The notes beneath the pieces are model-generated. The model was not told the origin of the DNA. It did no database searches and was given only the letters and a program-made list of their open reading frames with translations. Below are positions 35,932-45,033 of a stretch of DNA of 64,000 bases, one piece after another (the stretch's first letter is position 1; each line of letters begins with the position of its first letter). Source of the DNA: Lachnospiraceae bacterium (GTDB lineage: Bacteria > Bacillota > Clostridia > Lachnospirales > Lachnospiraceae). The translations under genes and the position numbers were made by a program. The stretch spans positions 1 to 64,000 of the forward strand of contig SVDM01000006.1 of NCBI GenBank assembly GCA_015058015.1, read 5' to 3'.

Positions 35932-36879
35932 ATGGAATTATCTTCATACATCATGTTAGGTCAGACAGCCCTTGAACTGGGCCTCATTGGAGGTATTACA
36001 GTTCTCGCTCTGTTCCTTAGTTATTCAATGTTAAATGTATGTGATCTATCAACAGACGGTTGCTTCACTCTTGGAGCAACCGTTGGTGCCGTTGTGGCAC
36101 TGAGCGGTCACCCCTTATTATCTATTCCCGTTGCCATGTGCGCAGGACTTATATCCGGTTTTGTAACGGCCTTTTTGCAAACCAAGATGGGTATCAACAG
36201 TTTGCTGGCCGGTATCATTGTTAATACGGGTCTTTACTCTGTAAATATTGCTATTATGGGTAACTCATCCCTCCTTAACATGAATACCACCGACACTGTA
36301 TTTACCATGTTAAAAGACGCTTTAAAGGGAACCCCCTTTGCAAGCTGGAACAAGACAATTATTGCAGCCGTGGCAGTAATTATTGTTATAGTAATATTGG
36401 CATTGTTCTTAAGAACACGCCTTGGTCTTGCTATTCGTGCAACCGGCGATAACCCGGATATGGTACGTTCTTCTTCCGTTAATCCGGTATTTACAACCAT
36501 CGTGGGACTATGTATATCCAATGCCTTTACAGCTCTTTCAGGCTGTCTTTTGGCCCAGTCCCAGAAGTCCGTTAATATTGATATCGGAAGCGGAATGGTA
36601 ACAGTAGCCTTGGCTTCTCTTCTTATCGGTAATGCTTTTATGGGTAAGGGAAGAATCGCAAAAAGAGCAATTGGTGTGGTTCTTGGTTCTATCATTTTCA
36701 GACTGGTATATACCATTGCCCTCAGACTTAACATGCCGGCATTTATGCTTAAGGCGGTATCTTCTATTATAGTAATTATTGCTATAGCAGGTCCCTACCT
36801 TAAGAGCCGCTACCCAATGTATGCAAGAAGACTGGCCCATAAACGGACCCTGCGAAAAGGAGGTAATGACAATGCTTAA
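35932..36879 (+). CDS. trpY: ABC transporter permease, TrpY-type
   Basis: A 315-residue membrane protein with about 8-9 helices of the branched-chain-amino-acid permease type (for example FLRTRLGLAIRATGDNPDMVRSSSVN, a typical cytoplasmic coupling loop). It lies 28 nt after trpX and overlaps the ATPase gene by 8 nt, giving a complete importer. Cargo is inferred from the T-box. Confidence 0.85.
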   Translation: MELSSYIMLGQTALELGLIGGITVLALFLSYSMLNVCDLSTDGCFTLGATVGAVVALSGHPLLSIPVAMCAGLISGFVTAFLQTKMGINSLLAGIIVNTGLYSVNIAIMGNSSLLNMNTTDTVFTMLKDALKGTPFASWNKTIIAAVAVIIVIVILALFLRTRLGLAIRATGDNPDMVRSSSVNPVFTTIVGLCISNAFTALSGCLLAQSQKSVNIDIGSGMVTVALASLLIGNAFMGKGRIAKRAIGVVLGSIIFRLVYTIALRLNMPAFMLKAVSSIIVIIAIAGPYLKSRYPMYARRLAHKRTLRKGGNDNA

Positions 36880-37657
36880 GATTTCTCATATCTCCAAGAC
36901 ATTTAACCCCGGAACTAACAGCGAAAAGCTGGCTATAGATGATCTTTCTCTAGAGGTAGCAAAAGGTGATTTCATTACAATAATAGGCGCTAATGGAGCC
37001 GGTAAGTCTACTCTGTTTAATGCCATCTTAGGTTCCTTCATTACTGACTCGGGAACCATAACCCTTGATGGAAGGGATGTAACCCTTGAGTCACAGCATG
37101 TAAGAGCCAGAGAAATAGGTGTATTATTTCAGGATCCCATGAGGGGAAGCGCCCCGGGGATGACTATCGGCGAGAACCTTGCCCTTGCGGCAGGTCATGG
37201 CGGATGGCTCTCCCACGTAACAAAGGCTGAGCGTGAAGGCTTTAAAGAAAGACTCTCAGTTCTTGGAATGGGCCTTGAAGACCGTATGAATCAGCCCGTC
37301 GGACTGCTATCCGGTGGTCAGCGTCAGGCTCTTACCCTTCTTATGGCTACATTTAACCCACCTAAGCTGCTGCTTCTTGATGAGCATACGGCAGCCCTTG
37401 ACCCCGCTACAGCCGACAAGGTCCTTGAGCTTACTGACAGTATTGTTAAGGAGAATAATCTCACCTGTCTTATGGTTACACATAATATGCGTCAGGCCCT
37501 TGATATGGGTAATCGAACCATTATGATGAATGGCGGCAAGATTATATATGATGTATCGGGAGAAGAAAGAAGTGCTTTGACGGTTCAAGACCTGCTGCTT
37601 AAGTTTAAGCAGGTATCCGGTGAGACACTGGACAATGACCGAATGCTGTTATCATAA
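36872..37657 (+). CDS. trpZ: ABC transporter ATP-binding protein, TrpZ-type
   Basis: A 261-residue ATPase: Walker A GANGAGKST, LSGGQRQAL signature, Walker B LLLLDEHTAAL, switch His in VTHNM. The Walker B region has DEHTAAL where DEPT is usual, as seen in this importer group. ATG 36872 has GGAGG at 8 nt; an ATG 6 nt earlier is too close to the ribosome site. It closes the trpXYZ unit, followed by a terminator. Confidence 0.9.
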   Translation: MLKISHISKTFNPGTNSEKLAIDDLSLEVAKGDFITIIGANGAGKSTLFNAILGSFITDSGTITLDGRDVTLESQHVRAREIGVLFQDPMRGSAPGMTIGENLALAAGHGGWLSHVTKAEREGFKERLSVLGMGLEDRMNQPVGLLSGGQRQALTLLMATFNPPKLLLLDEHTAALDPATADKVLELTDSIVKENNLTCLMVTHNMRQALDMGNRTIMMNGGKIIYDVSGEERSALTVQDLLLKFKQVSGETLDNDRMLLS

Positions 37658-37675
37658 TTTGATTTATTGTGTATT

Positions 37676-37700
37676 AAAGGCCTGCTTAACGCAGGTCTTT
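37676..37700 (+). terminator. Intrinsic terminator after trpZ
   Basis: Ten-bp stem with one G-U pair (37676-37685 with 37691-37700), 5-nt loop, then a T-run. Confidence 0.8.
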
Positions 37701-37766
37701 TTTAGTGGATTTTTTCTCGAAAATAGTGTATCATAAGTACCGATTGTAATCTAAGGAGGAAACCAA

Positions 37767-39047
37767 ATGTTTTGTGCAAAATGCGGCGCAGAGAACATGG
37801 CAGATGCCAAGTTCTGCGAAAAATGCGGGGAACCCTTGATGGCGGTTCCTAATGCGGAAGGTGTTATTTCTAAGTCTGCTTCGGGGAGCGGCGTAACAAG
37901 TGGTCAGTCTTTTGTTAATACATTAAAGTCTGTCCCCTTAAAGATTTGGATTGGGGGAGGCGTAGCTCTTGTAGCAATTATTGTTGCAATAGTAGTCCTG
38001 CTTATTAATGCTACTACTGTGGATTTTAGTAAGTATGTAGTTGTGGAAACATCAGGATATAACGGATACGGAAAAGCTACTGTTAAAATCGACTGGGAAA
38101 CTCTCGAAAGAGAACACGGTAAGGATTTATCCTTTACTCCCGAGGCTCAATATGCTATTTCTTCAGACAACCCGGTTGTAGTAGCAAAGAGATATGTCAA
38201 GGTAAAAGCAGAGCGTACATCCGAGCTTTCAAACGGAGATGTAATTAATTATGAGTTTGACGTTAGAGATGACTTCTACAAATTTATCGGCGGAAGAGTC
38301 AAATTCTCAGCTGGTACATATACTGTTAACAACTTACAGCAGGCAGAAACAATTGACGTATTTAAAGATTTAAATGTTGAATTCACCGGAACATCTCCTA
38401 ACGGAAGAGCAAAATACACCTATAACGGAAGTGAATCCATTAGCTTTAGGATTGATAAAAGAACCGGCCTTAAGAACGGCGATACTATCACTGTTACTCT
38501 TTCAATCTCAAATCCGGAATCATTTGCCAAAAAATACGGCAAGTTGCCGGCAGAGACCAGCAAGACTTACACAGTATCCGGGCTTGCCGAAGGCATGACA
38601 AGCTTTTCCGGTGTATCGGAAACAGCTCTTGCCAAGTTTAAGAAAGAGGCTGAGGATAAGATAGCTTCACAGGTTGCAGGTCGTTCTAATTACTCTGTAG
38701 CAAACCTAGAATATGTAGGATATTATTTCCTCACAAAAAAGGAGAATTCAAGCGCAAACAATAATCAACTATTTATTGTTTATTCAGGAGACTTATCTCA
38801 TAGTGAAGGCAAATTTACCACCACAAAGGTTTTCTTCCCGGTTCAGTTCACCAACGTTTTAAAGGGTGACGGGGATGAATACAAGTATAACAGCAATCTC
38901 TACATTAAAGGTAATACCAGATTAGAAAGCTCATACAGCACCAACGGCTTTAAAGAAGGTGCAGAAATGTACAAGTCAATTATTACCGAGAACAGAGACA
39001 ACTATACATACGAGATGTCCGAAGGATTAAAGCAGTTTGGTGAGTAA
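37767..39047 (+). CDS. Zinc-ribbon membrane protein with extracytoplasmic domains
   Basis: A 426-residue protein. The first 25 residues are a zinc ribbon with two CxxC pairs (CAKCG and CEKCG). A Ser/Gly linker leads to one TM (about 55-80); the rest (about 85-426) is extracytoplasmic and contains segments with short Gly-Asn-Gly patterns (SGYNGYGKA, GTSPNGRAKYTYNGS) like tandem beta-rich modules. No function is known to me. A regulatory or envelope-sensing role is conceivable, but unsupported. AAGGAGG precedes the ATG. Confidence 0.75.
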   Translation: MFCAKCGAENMADAKFCEKCGEPLMAVPNAEGVISKSASGSGVTSGQSFVNTLKSVPLKIWIGGGVALVAIIVAIVVLLINATTVDFSKYVVVETSGYNGYGKATVKIDWETLEREHGKDLSFTPEAQYAISSDNPVVVAKRYVKVKAERTSELSNGDVINYEFDVRDDFYKFIGGRVKFSAGTYTVNNLQQAETIDVFKDLNVEFTGTSPNGRAKYTYNGSESISFRIDKRTGLKNGDTITVTLSISNPESFAKKYGKLPAETSKTYTVSGLAEGMTSFSGVSETALAKFKKEAEDKIASQVAGRSNYSVANLEYVGYYFLTKKENSSANNNQLFIVYSGDLSHSEGKFTTTKVFFPVQFTNVLKGDGDEYKYNSNLYIKGNTRLESSYSTNGFKEGAEMYKSIITENRDNYTYEMSEGLKQFGE

Positions 39048-39069
39048 TTCTTTGAACTAAATATATAAG

Positions 39070-39097
39070 AAAAAGCATGTCAATCGGCATGCTTTTT
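39070..39097 (+). terminator. Intrinsic terminator
   Basis: AAAAAGCATG (39070-39079) pairs with CATGCTTTTT (39088-39097), 8-nt loop, extended T-run. Confidence 0.85.
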
Positions 39098-39125
39098 TTG
39101 TTGCCAATTCAGCTCCTTGAATTGA

Positions 39126-39153
39126 TTGAATATTCCGACTAATATGATATAAT
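39126..39153 (+). promoter_or_regulatory. Sigma-A promoter of the GAF-ABC genes
   Basis: TTGAAT (39126-39131), 16-nt spacer, TATAAT (39148-39153), about 58 nt before the start. Confidence 0.65.
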
Positions 39154-39210
39154 TATTCTAAGATTTCGATAAAAAATTCTAAATGCATTTCTAATTTGGG
39201 GGAGAACAAA

Positions 39211-40431
39211 ATGGATAAAGAATCATTAAAGTACTACAAAACTATAGGAATGGTGCAGCAGGCCATAACCAAAGTATCCACCTTAGATGAGGCCTTAAAG
39301 GCCGGATTGCAGGTTATCTTAGAAAGCTCTGCCGCAGATTATGCCATCATGTGGTATAAGGACAACACGGCAAAATCACTGCTCCACCCCTACTACTGGA
39401 TATGTCCTTTGGACTTGTCTTCTATAAGCTATGCTCCGGGTATGGGGGCTACCGGAAGAGCATTTGCCGAGCAATCCCCTGTAACAATCATCAATTTTCA
39501 AACCGCGCCGGACCCGGTTACGGCTAATAATCTTGAGGGAATTAACGTTTCCTCTGTTTGTTGTGTTCCCTTCTCCAATGACACAATGCAGATAGGTTGT
39601 ATAGAGTTTATAAAAACAGTAGAAAGCGGCTACTTCACCGAAGAAGATGCGGATATGTGTCAACTCTTAACGGTAATGACAGAGTTAGCCATTAATGAAT
39701 CCGGTCTTCCCCCTGCAGAATGGAAAGACAAAAAAGCCATTCTATCTGTAAGGGATATAAAGAAGGAATTTGTAAACGGCGAGATAATTACCAAGGTATT
39801 AAAGGGCGTTAACTTTGACGTATTCGAGGGAGAATTTTTAGCCCTCTTAGGGGAATCCGGATGCGGAAAATCAACGGTCCTTAACATAATAGGCGGTATG
39901 GACAAGGCCACCAGCGGACATTTTTCCTACATGGGAAGGGATATGTCAGATGCCGACACAGATGAACTTACCCGGTACAGAAGGGAAAATATCGGTTTTG
40001 TCTTCCAAAGCTATAACCTAATGCCAAACTTAAACGCTAAGCAAAACTTAGAGCTTATCGCTGAGCTGGTGGATAATCCCATGGATCCCCTTGACGCTTT
40101 AGACTTAGTTCACATGAGAGACAAGAAGGACAACTATCCCTCTCAGCTTTCAGGTGGACAGCAGCAGCGTATTTCCATAGCAAGAGCCCTTATTAAAAAA
40201 CCTCGACTTATTCTTGCAGACGAGCCAACGGCGGCTTTGGATTATGCCACCAGTATAGAAGTATTACAGGCATTTGAGCAGGTTGTAGCCCAGGGAACAA
40301 CCCTTATTATGGTTACCCATAACGAAGAGATTACCCGAATGGCCAACAGAGTTCTCCGTTTCCGTAACGGTAAGCTCTATGAAGTAACTGTCAATCATAA
40401 CCCGGCACCGGCAACAGATCTTATATGGTAG
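39211..40431 (+). CDS. ABC ATPase with N-terminal GAF domain
   Basis: A 406-residue fusion. About residues 1-165 form a GAF-type sensor fold (YAPGMGATGRAFAEQSP and a strand-rich core with two cysteines in VSSVCCVPF); about 175-406 are an ABC ATPase: Walker A GESGCGKST, signature LSGGQQQR, Walker B LILADEPTAAL, VTHNEE. The ATPase belongs to the MacB/LolD class. GAF domains bind small ligands such as cyclic nucleotides or haem, so the exporter may be ligand-gated. The frame opens at TTG 39196, but ATG 39211 after GGGGGAG is preferred. The large permease gene follows at 9 nt. Confidence 0.85.
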   Translation: MDKESLKYYKTIGMVQQAITKVSTLDEALKAGLQVILESSAADYAIMWYKDNTAKSLLHPYYWICPLDLSSISYAPGMGATGRAFAEQSPVTIINFQTAPDPVTANNLEGINVSSVCCVPFSNDTMQIGCIEFIKTVESGYFTEEDADMCQLLTVMTELAINESGLPPAEWKDKKAILSVRDIKKEFVNGEIITKVLKGVNFDVFEGEFLALLGESGCGKSTVLNIIGGMDKATSGHFSYMGRDMSDADTDELTRYRRENIGFVFQSYNLMPNLNAKQNLELIAELVDNPMDPLDALDLVHMRDKKDNYPSQLSGGQQQRISIARALIKKPRLILADEPTAALDYATSIEVLQAFEQVVAQGTTLIMVTHNEEITRMANRVLRFRNGKLYEVTVNHNPAPATDLIW

Positions 40432-40440
40432 GTAAGTGAT

Positions 40441-43400
40441 ATGAAAAAGACACAATTCATTGATTTGATTACCACAATTAAAAATACCCTGGTTTCCTTC
40501 TGTTCCATCACAATGTTTGTAGCTTTGGGCGTTTCAATCTTTCTTGGCATGGGATGGTCTGCCACCTCCTTGTCAAAGTCTGTTAAAAATGCTCAAGATC
40601 AAAATAATTTCAGGGACTTAGAGATTATTACCCCCTACGGATTTACCGATTCCGAACTGGACAAAATTCGAAAAGTAGAGGGAGTGAAAACCGTAGAAGG
40701 AACCTACACGTACTACGGATACTTCAGCCTGGGGGGCACAAAATACCAGGCAAAACTCTGTACTATCCCTAAGAAACTCAACACCCTCTTCTACGTGGAG
40801 GGTTCAATGCCCACCCTGGCAAATGAAGTGGTTGTGGAAAGAAGCTGGGCCGAACTCTATGGCCTGAAAGTAGGAGATTCCATTACCTTCTTACATGATG
40901 CCACCTCAGAGCCTCATGCCCTGTCCATTCTCCTTGAGAATGAGGATAAAATCGGGGATGTTCAGGCAATGATTAATCTATTCAATGAGGAAGAGCCCAA
41001 GGCTTGCGGTATGCAGGCATTAAACTATGATACATTCAGAGTTGCCGCCCTGGCTGAATCCCCTGATTATATCAGTAACTTTGCCGAGACATATGGAACT
41101 TCTGCAACCCTTAACACACCCATTAACTGTATAATGTTCCTTCCGGAAGAAGCTTTTGATGCCAGGTCATTTGCAGGATATAATGATATTCACGTAAAGA
41201 GTACTTATCTGGACGGATTGTACTCAGATAGCAAATTCAGAGATCAAAACGAAGAGTTTAAAGACCGGGTTGATGTGGTGGTTAAAGAGTTAAGCTCCGC
41301 CAAAAATGCCCGGATAGTAAATATTGCCACCAATTTAAAGACCAAGCTTGAAGAGGCACCTACCCTGGTAAAAGAATACAGGGAGCAGATTATATCAGGA
41401 CAGAGAGAAATAAGTATCTACGAGCGTCTCGTTAACGAAGGAAAGAAAAGAATAGGCGATGCTTCTACCCTTCTTAATCAGGCCCGTAATGAATTGGAAT
41501 CAAGAATTGCCCAGTACAGGGAATTATACGAACGATTTAAAGCTGCCCTTCCTACCGTTGAGGAAATGAAGGAGAAGCTTGATAAAGCCGGGGATATTAT
41601 TGAAAAGGGTGTGGAAGTCCTCAAATCTTATAAGGATCATCCCGAAAAGCTGGAAGAAACAAAAAACTTTCTGAATATGCTTTTTATGATGGCCCAGATG
41701 TATCATTCGGATGATGCGGAAACCATAGAAGTAATTCAGGAATATGTTAATTCCTTTATAGATCAATGGCAAGCCGCCATCAGCGATATTGACTATGAGG
41801 CATTAGCTGCCCGTATTCCGGAATTCAAAGAGAAGCTATTTGAAGTTCTTTCGCAAAAAGACCGGGTTATTTCCGCCGGAGAAAAATTTGTTCAGGACGC
41901 CCGCAACAAAGTGGCCACTTATATCCGTCAGCTTACAAACGGCCAGAGTGACCTTGATTCGGGTCAACAACAGATTAATACCGGTAAAGAAAAGATTGCC
42001 GAATACGAAGAACAGGTTACCAATGCAGAGTTGATGCTTGAAGGACCCATTGTTCAGCAGTTTAGGGTTGCAGTATCAGATCTTAAGGATTACTCTTCCG
42101 CTATCCTTACAATAGCCAACAATCCCACTAATGCGGCAACCTTGACCATTACTGAGATTCTAAGCAGAACCAAGCTCTCCCTTGCATCCCTCTTCTTTAT
42201 AGTGGGAATACTGGTATGCTATTCAGCTTTATCAAGAATAGTATATTCACATATGAAACTCCTTGGAACCAAGAAAGCTCTTGGTCTGAGCAAAGGTGAG
42301 ATAACAAGGTCCTACCTTTACTACGGTGCTTCCACCGCAATTGTGGGCAGTATCTTAGGCGGTATTCTGGGTTACTTTGCAATTCAGCCCACTATTATGA
42401 TGGCCCTTAGAAGGAACTATGTCTTTAAACAGGATATTTTTCATATAGATTTCTTGGAATTCCTTATAATCTTCCTTGTTGAGCTGGTTATTATTCTGCT
42501 CTCCACCTACGTTGCCTGCAGAAGAATCTTAAGAGAGCAGCCTGTTACCCTTCTTGCAGGCCCCACTCCCTCAGACGGCAGGGCAAGGTTCTATGAGAAG
42601 TCAAAACTTTGGAAAAGACTATCCCTCTTCTCTAAGACCATGTTTAACAACTTCTTTACGGACAAACGAAGGGTTATAGGTACTTTAATAGGAATTACGG
42701 GATGTACCGCCATGTTGGTATGCGGTATGGTTATTAATCTAAACTCCATAAAGTCATCGGATATAATGTTTAACGAGTTGAATCCCTTCGATACCCTTAT
42801 TATGTTTGATGGTAAACAGGAAGGTGCAAAAGACAAGATTCAGAAGGTCTTAGAAGAAAACAATATTGAGTCCTCATCCTTTGCTTCCTACTGCATCAGG
42901 ATGGTTCTCCCGGATGATAGGGTAAACATTTGCTACGTTTACGCCAGCGATGATGAGAATTTCCCCAAATTCTTTAAGCTTAAAACGGATAAGGGAAACT
43001 TAAAGGAAATCACAGATGGTGCCCGTTTGGTAAACGGATTCGGACAAAGCTACAACATCGATTCCGGCGACAAAATAGAGTTTATTGATAATACGGGACA
43101 GCATTTCTTTATTCCATACATAGGGGAATTTGAATCATACCTGCCAAGGATTATTGCAGTGACATCTGCAGAAACGTATACAAGGTATTCAAAGACAGAC
43201 TACTACCCCACTTCCTTTACGGTAGACTTAAGGGGTAAGGATAAAGAAGCTTTGCTTTCGCAGCTTAAAGATATTCCGGGCTTTATAACCCTTTATGACT
43301 ATGTTTCCATCAACAAGGCAGGCTTTAACTCTGTAAGCTCCTGTACCATCATCGTAGCCCTTTTGGCTATTATTCTGGCAACAATTATGGCCTTCCTGGT

Positions 43401-43737
43401 TCTTCTTAACCTCTTTGCAATGCATGTGGAGGAAAAGAAGAGGGAGCTGATTATTCTTATGATAAACGGCTATTCTTTGAAATACGCCAAGAAATACGTA
43501 TATAAGGACACCATATTCCTGACTGTTATAGGTATAATCCTAGGCTCCGTCCTGGGACAACTGGCAGGTGATATGAATATTCAGGTATTCTCCTATCTGC
43601 CGGCCCATTTCTACAGCGGACTCAACTGGTTATCCATTCTCTTCGGAGTAGTTATGGCGGCACTTCTGGCCTTCATTAATTCTAAGATAGCCTTAAGACG
43701 CATAAATAAGTTTAATCTTACAGACATTAATAAGTGA
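40441..43737 (+). CDS. Large FtsX-type ABC permease with coiled-coil insert
   Basis: A 1098-residue permease. TM1 (about 14-35), extracytoplasmic domain, long coiled-coil region (about 270-540) with many Glu/Lys/Gln heptad-like stretches, three TMs near 580-700, a short loop with REQPVTLLAGPTPSD, another TM near 750-770, second extracytoplasmic part, and three C-terminal TMs. This is the two-FtsX plan enlarged by coiled coils. Partner ATPase lies 9 nt upstream. Cargo unknown. Confidence 0.88.
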   Translation: MKKTQFIDLITTIKNTLVSFCSITMFVALGVSIFLGMGWSATSLSKSVKNAQDQNNFRDLEIITPYGFTDSELDKIRKVEGVKTVEGTYTYYGYFSLGGTKYQAKLCTIPKKLNTLFYVEGSMPTLANEVVVERSWAELYGLKVGDSITFLHDATSEPHALSILLENEDKIGDVQAMINLFNEEEPKACGMQALNYDTFRVAALAESPDYISNFAETYGTSATLNTPINCIMFLPEEAFDARSFAGYNDIHVKSTYLDGLYSDSKFRDQNEEFKDRVDVVVKELSSAKNARIVNIATNLKTKLEEAPTLVKEYREQIISGQREISIYERLVNEGKKRIGDASTLLNQARNELESRIAQYRELYERFKAALPTVEEMKEKLDKAGDIIEKGVEVLKSYKDHPEKLEETKNFLNMLFMMAQMYHSDDAETIEVIQEYVNSFIDQWQAAISDIDYEALAARIPEFKEKLFEVLSQKDRVISAGEKFVQDARNKVATYIRQLTNGQSDLDSGQQQINTGKEKIAEYEEQVTNAELMLEGPIVQQFRVAVSDLKDYSSAILTIANNPTNAATLTITEILSRTKLSLASLFFIVGILVCYSALSRIVYSHMKLLGTKKALGLSKGEITRSYLYYGASTAIVGSILGGILGYFAIQPTIMMALRRNYVFKQDIFHIDFLEFLIIFLVELVIILLSTYVACRRILREQPVTLLAGPTPSDGRARFYEKSKLWKRLSLFSKTMFNNFFTDKRRVIGTLIGITGCTAMLVCGMVINLNSIKSSDIMFNELNPFDTLIMFDGKQEGAKDKIQKVLEENNIESSSFASYCIRMVLPDDRVNICYVYASDDENFPKFFKLKTDKGNLKEITDGARLVNGFGQSYNIDSGDKIEFIDNTGQHFFIPYIGEFESYLPRIIAVTSAETYTRYSKTDYYPTSFTVDLRGKDKEALLSQLKDIPGFITLYDYVSINKAGFNSVSSCTIIVALLAIILATIMAFLVLLNLFAMHVEEKKRELIILMINGYSLKYAKKYVYKDTIFLTVIGIILGSVLGQLAGDMNIQVFSYLPAHFYSGLNWLSILFGVVMAALLAFINSKIALRRINKFNLTDINK

Positions 43738-43745
43738 ACCATAGT

Positions 43746-45005
43746 CTAATCGACACTAATAAGCATCTTAGCCAATACATAATTGCTGACATTCACACCC
43801 CGTGGTGTCAGCCGCCATCTTCCGGCTTCATACTCCTCAAGGAGACCCTTCATGTCCTCATCTCTAAAAATGTGACCGTATGTTTCTTCAAAGGCGCAGT
43901 CAAAGGCTTTATCAAACTCTGCGACACTAATTCCCTGCATCATGCGAAGTCCCAGAAACATAAACTCTTCCATCTGCGCCTTCTTATCCAAATCAGTGGT
44001 CTCTTCATAAAGGTTCTTGTAATGCATATACTCTTCCTTAGTAAAAAGCCCAAGGTAATCATCCAAACCGGTAATATTCCTGTACCTTTTATTATTCCAA
44101 AGGGAAGCAGCTCCTATGCCGAATCCTAAGTAGTTGCCCCGCTTCCAGTATCTGATATTGTGTCTGCACTCATATCCCGGCAGGGCATAGTTGGATATTT
44201 CATATCTTTCGTATCCGCGACCTGCCAAAAAATCTCCCGTCAATTCATACATGGCATTCTCAGTTTCTTCGTCCGGTAGAAATGCAGGTGTCTCTCCCTT
44301 GGCTCTGGCCTCATCATCCTCGTGATACTTTTCATAAAAGGGAGTGCCCTCTTCTATGATAAGACCATAGGCCGAGATATGGTTTGGCTTTAACTCGGTC
44401 ACTTTTTTTAAGGTCTGCTCCCAGCTATCCAACTTCTGTCCCGGCAAAGAGGATATAAGGTCGACACTTATATTGCCAAATCCGGCTTCTCTAAGATAGC
44501 GATAATTTCCCTCGAATTCTTCGAAGGTATGTATCCTTCCAAGAGCCTGAAGTTCAGTGTTATCAGCGGATTGAAGCCCTATACTGAGGCGATTTATGCC
44601 AGCATCCCGCCATCCGGATACTTTCTCATCACGATACGAAATATCCTGTTTGTTGACAGAATAGTCCGGTCCTGCTCCAAGAGTTCCCGGGTTTACTTCC
44701 ATGGATACTTCCGCATCGTCTTCCACATAGAATTCCCGTCTTAGGGCCTTCATAATACGCTCTATTTCGCCCACAGGCAAAATAGACGGGGTTCCCCCGC
44801 CTATATATACGCTATCCACAGATATATCCGAGTCGCCTCCAAAGTCGAGTTCCTGGAATACCATGGCCTTGTATTTAATTTCCTCAATCAGTTCCTCCAC
44901 ATAGGCTTTCTTAATATCATCCGTTGCAGGCATTGACAAAAAGTCGCAGTAATTACACTTTCGTACGCAAAAAGGTATGTGGATATATAAACCGACTTTG
45001 TTCAT
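43746..45005 (-). CDS. hemW: HemW-like radical SAM protein
   Basis: A 419-residue radical SAM protein. CVRKCNYCDF near the N-terminus gives the Cx3Cx2C cluster, followed by YIGGGTPS and the SAM-binding GLQSADNTELQALGRIHTFE region. It belongs to the HemN/HemW group. HemW is a haem chaperone rather than coproporphyrinogen dehydrogenase; proximity to lepA (28 nt) as in many Firmicutes supports HemW. It is convergent with the large permease gene. Confidence 0.92.
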   Translation of the reverse strand: MNKVGLYIHIPFCVRKCNYCDFLSMPATDDIKKAYVEELIEEIKYKAMVFQELDFGGDSDISVDSVYIGGGTPSILPVGEIERIMKALRREFYVEDDAEVSMEVNPGTLGAGPDYSVNKQDISYRDEKVSGWRDAGINRLSIGLQSADNTELQALGRIHTFEEFEGNYRYLREAGFGNISVDLISSLPGQKLDSWEQTLKKVTELKPNHISAYGLIIEEGTPFYEKYHEDDEARAKGETPAFLPDEETENAMYELTGDFLAGRGYERYEISNYALPGYECRHNIRYWKRGNYLGFGIGAASLWNNKRYRNITGLDDYLGLFTKEEYMHYKNLYEETTDLDKKAQMEEFMFLGLRMMQGISVAEFDKAFDCAFEETYGHIFRDEDMKGLLEEYEAGRWRLTPRGVNVSNYVLAKMLISVD

Positions 45006-45033
45006 TCACAATCAATCCTTATTATATAGCCTT

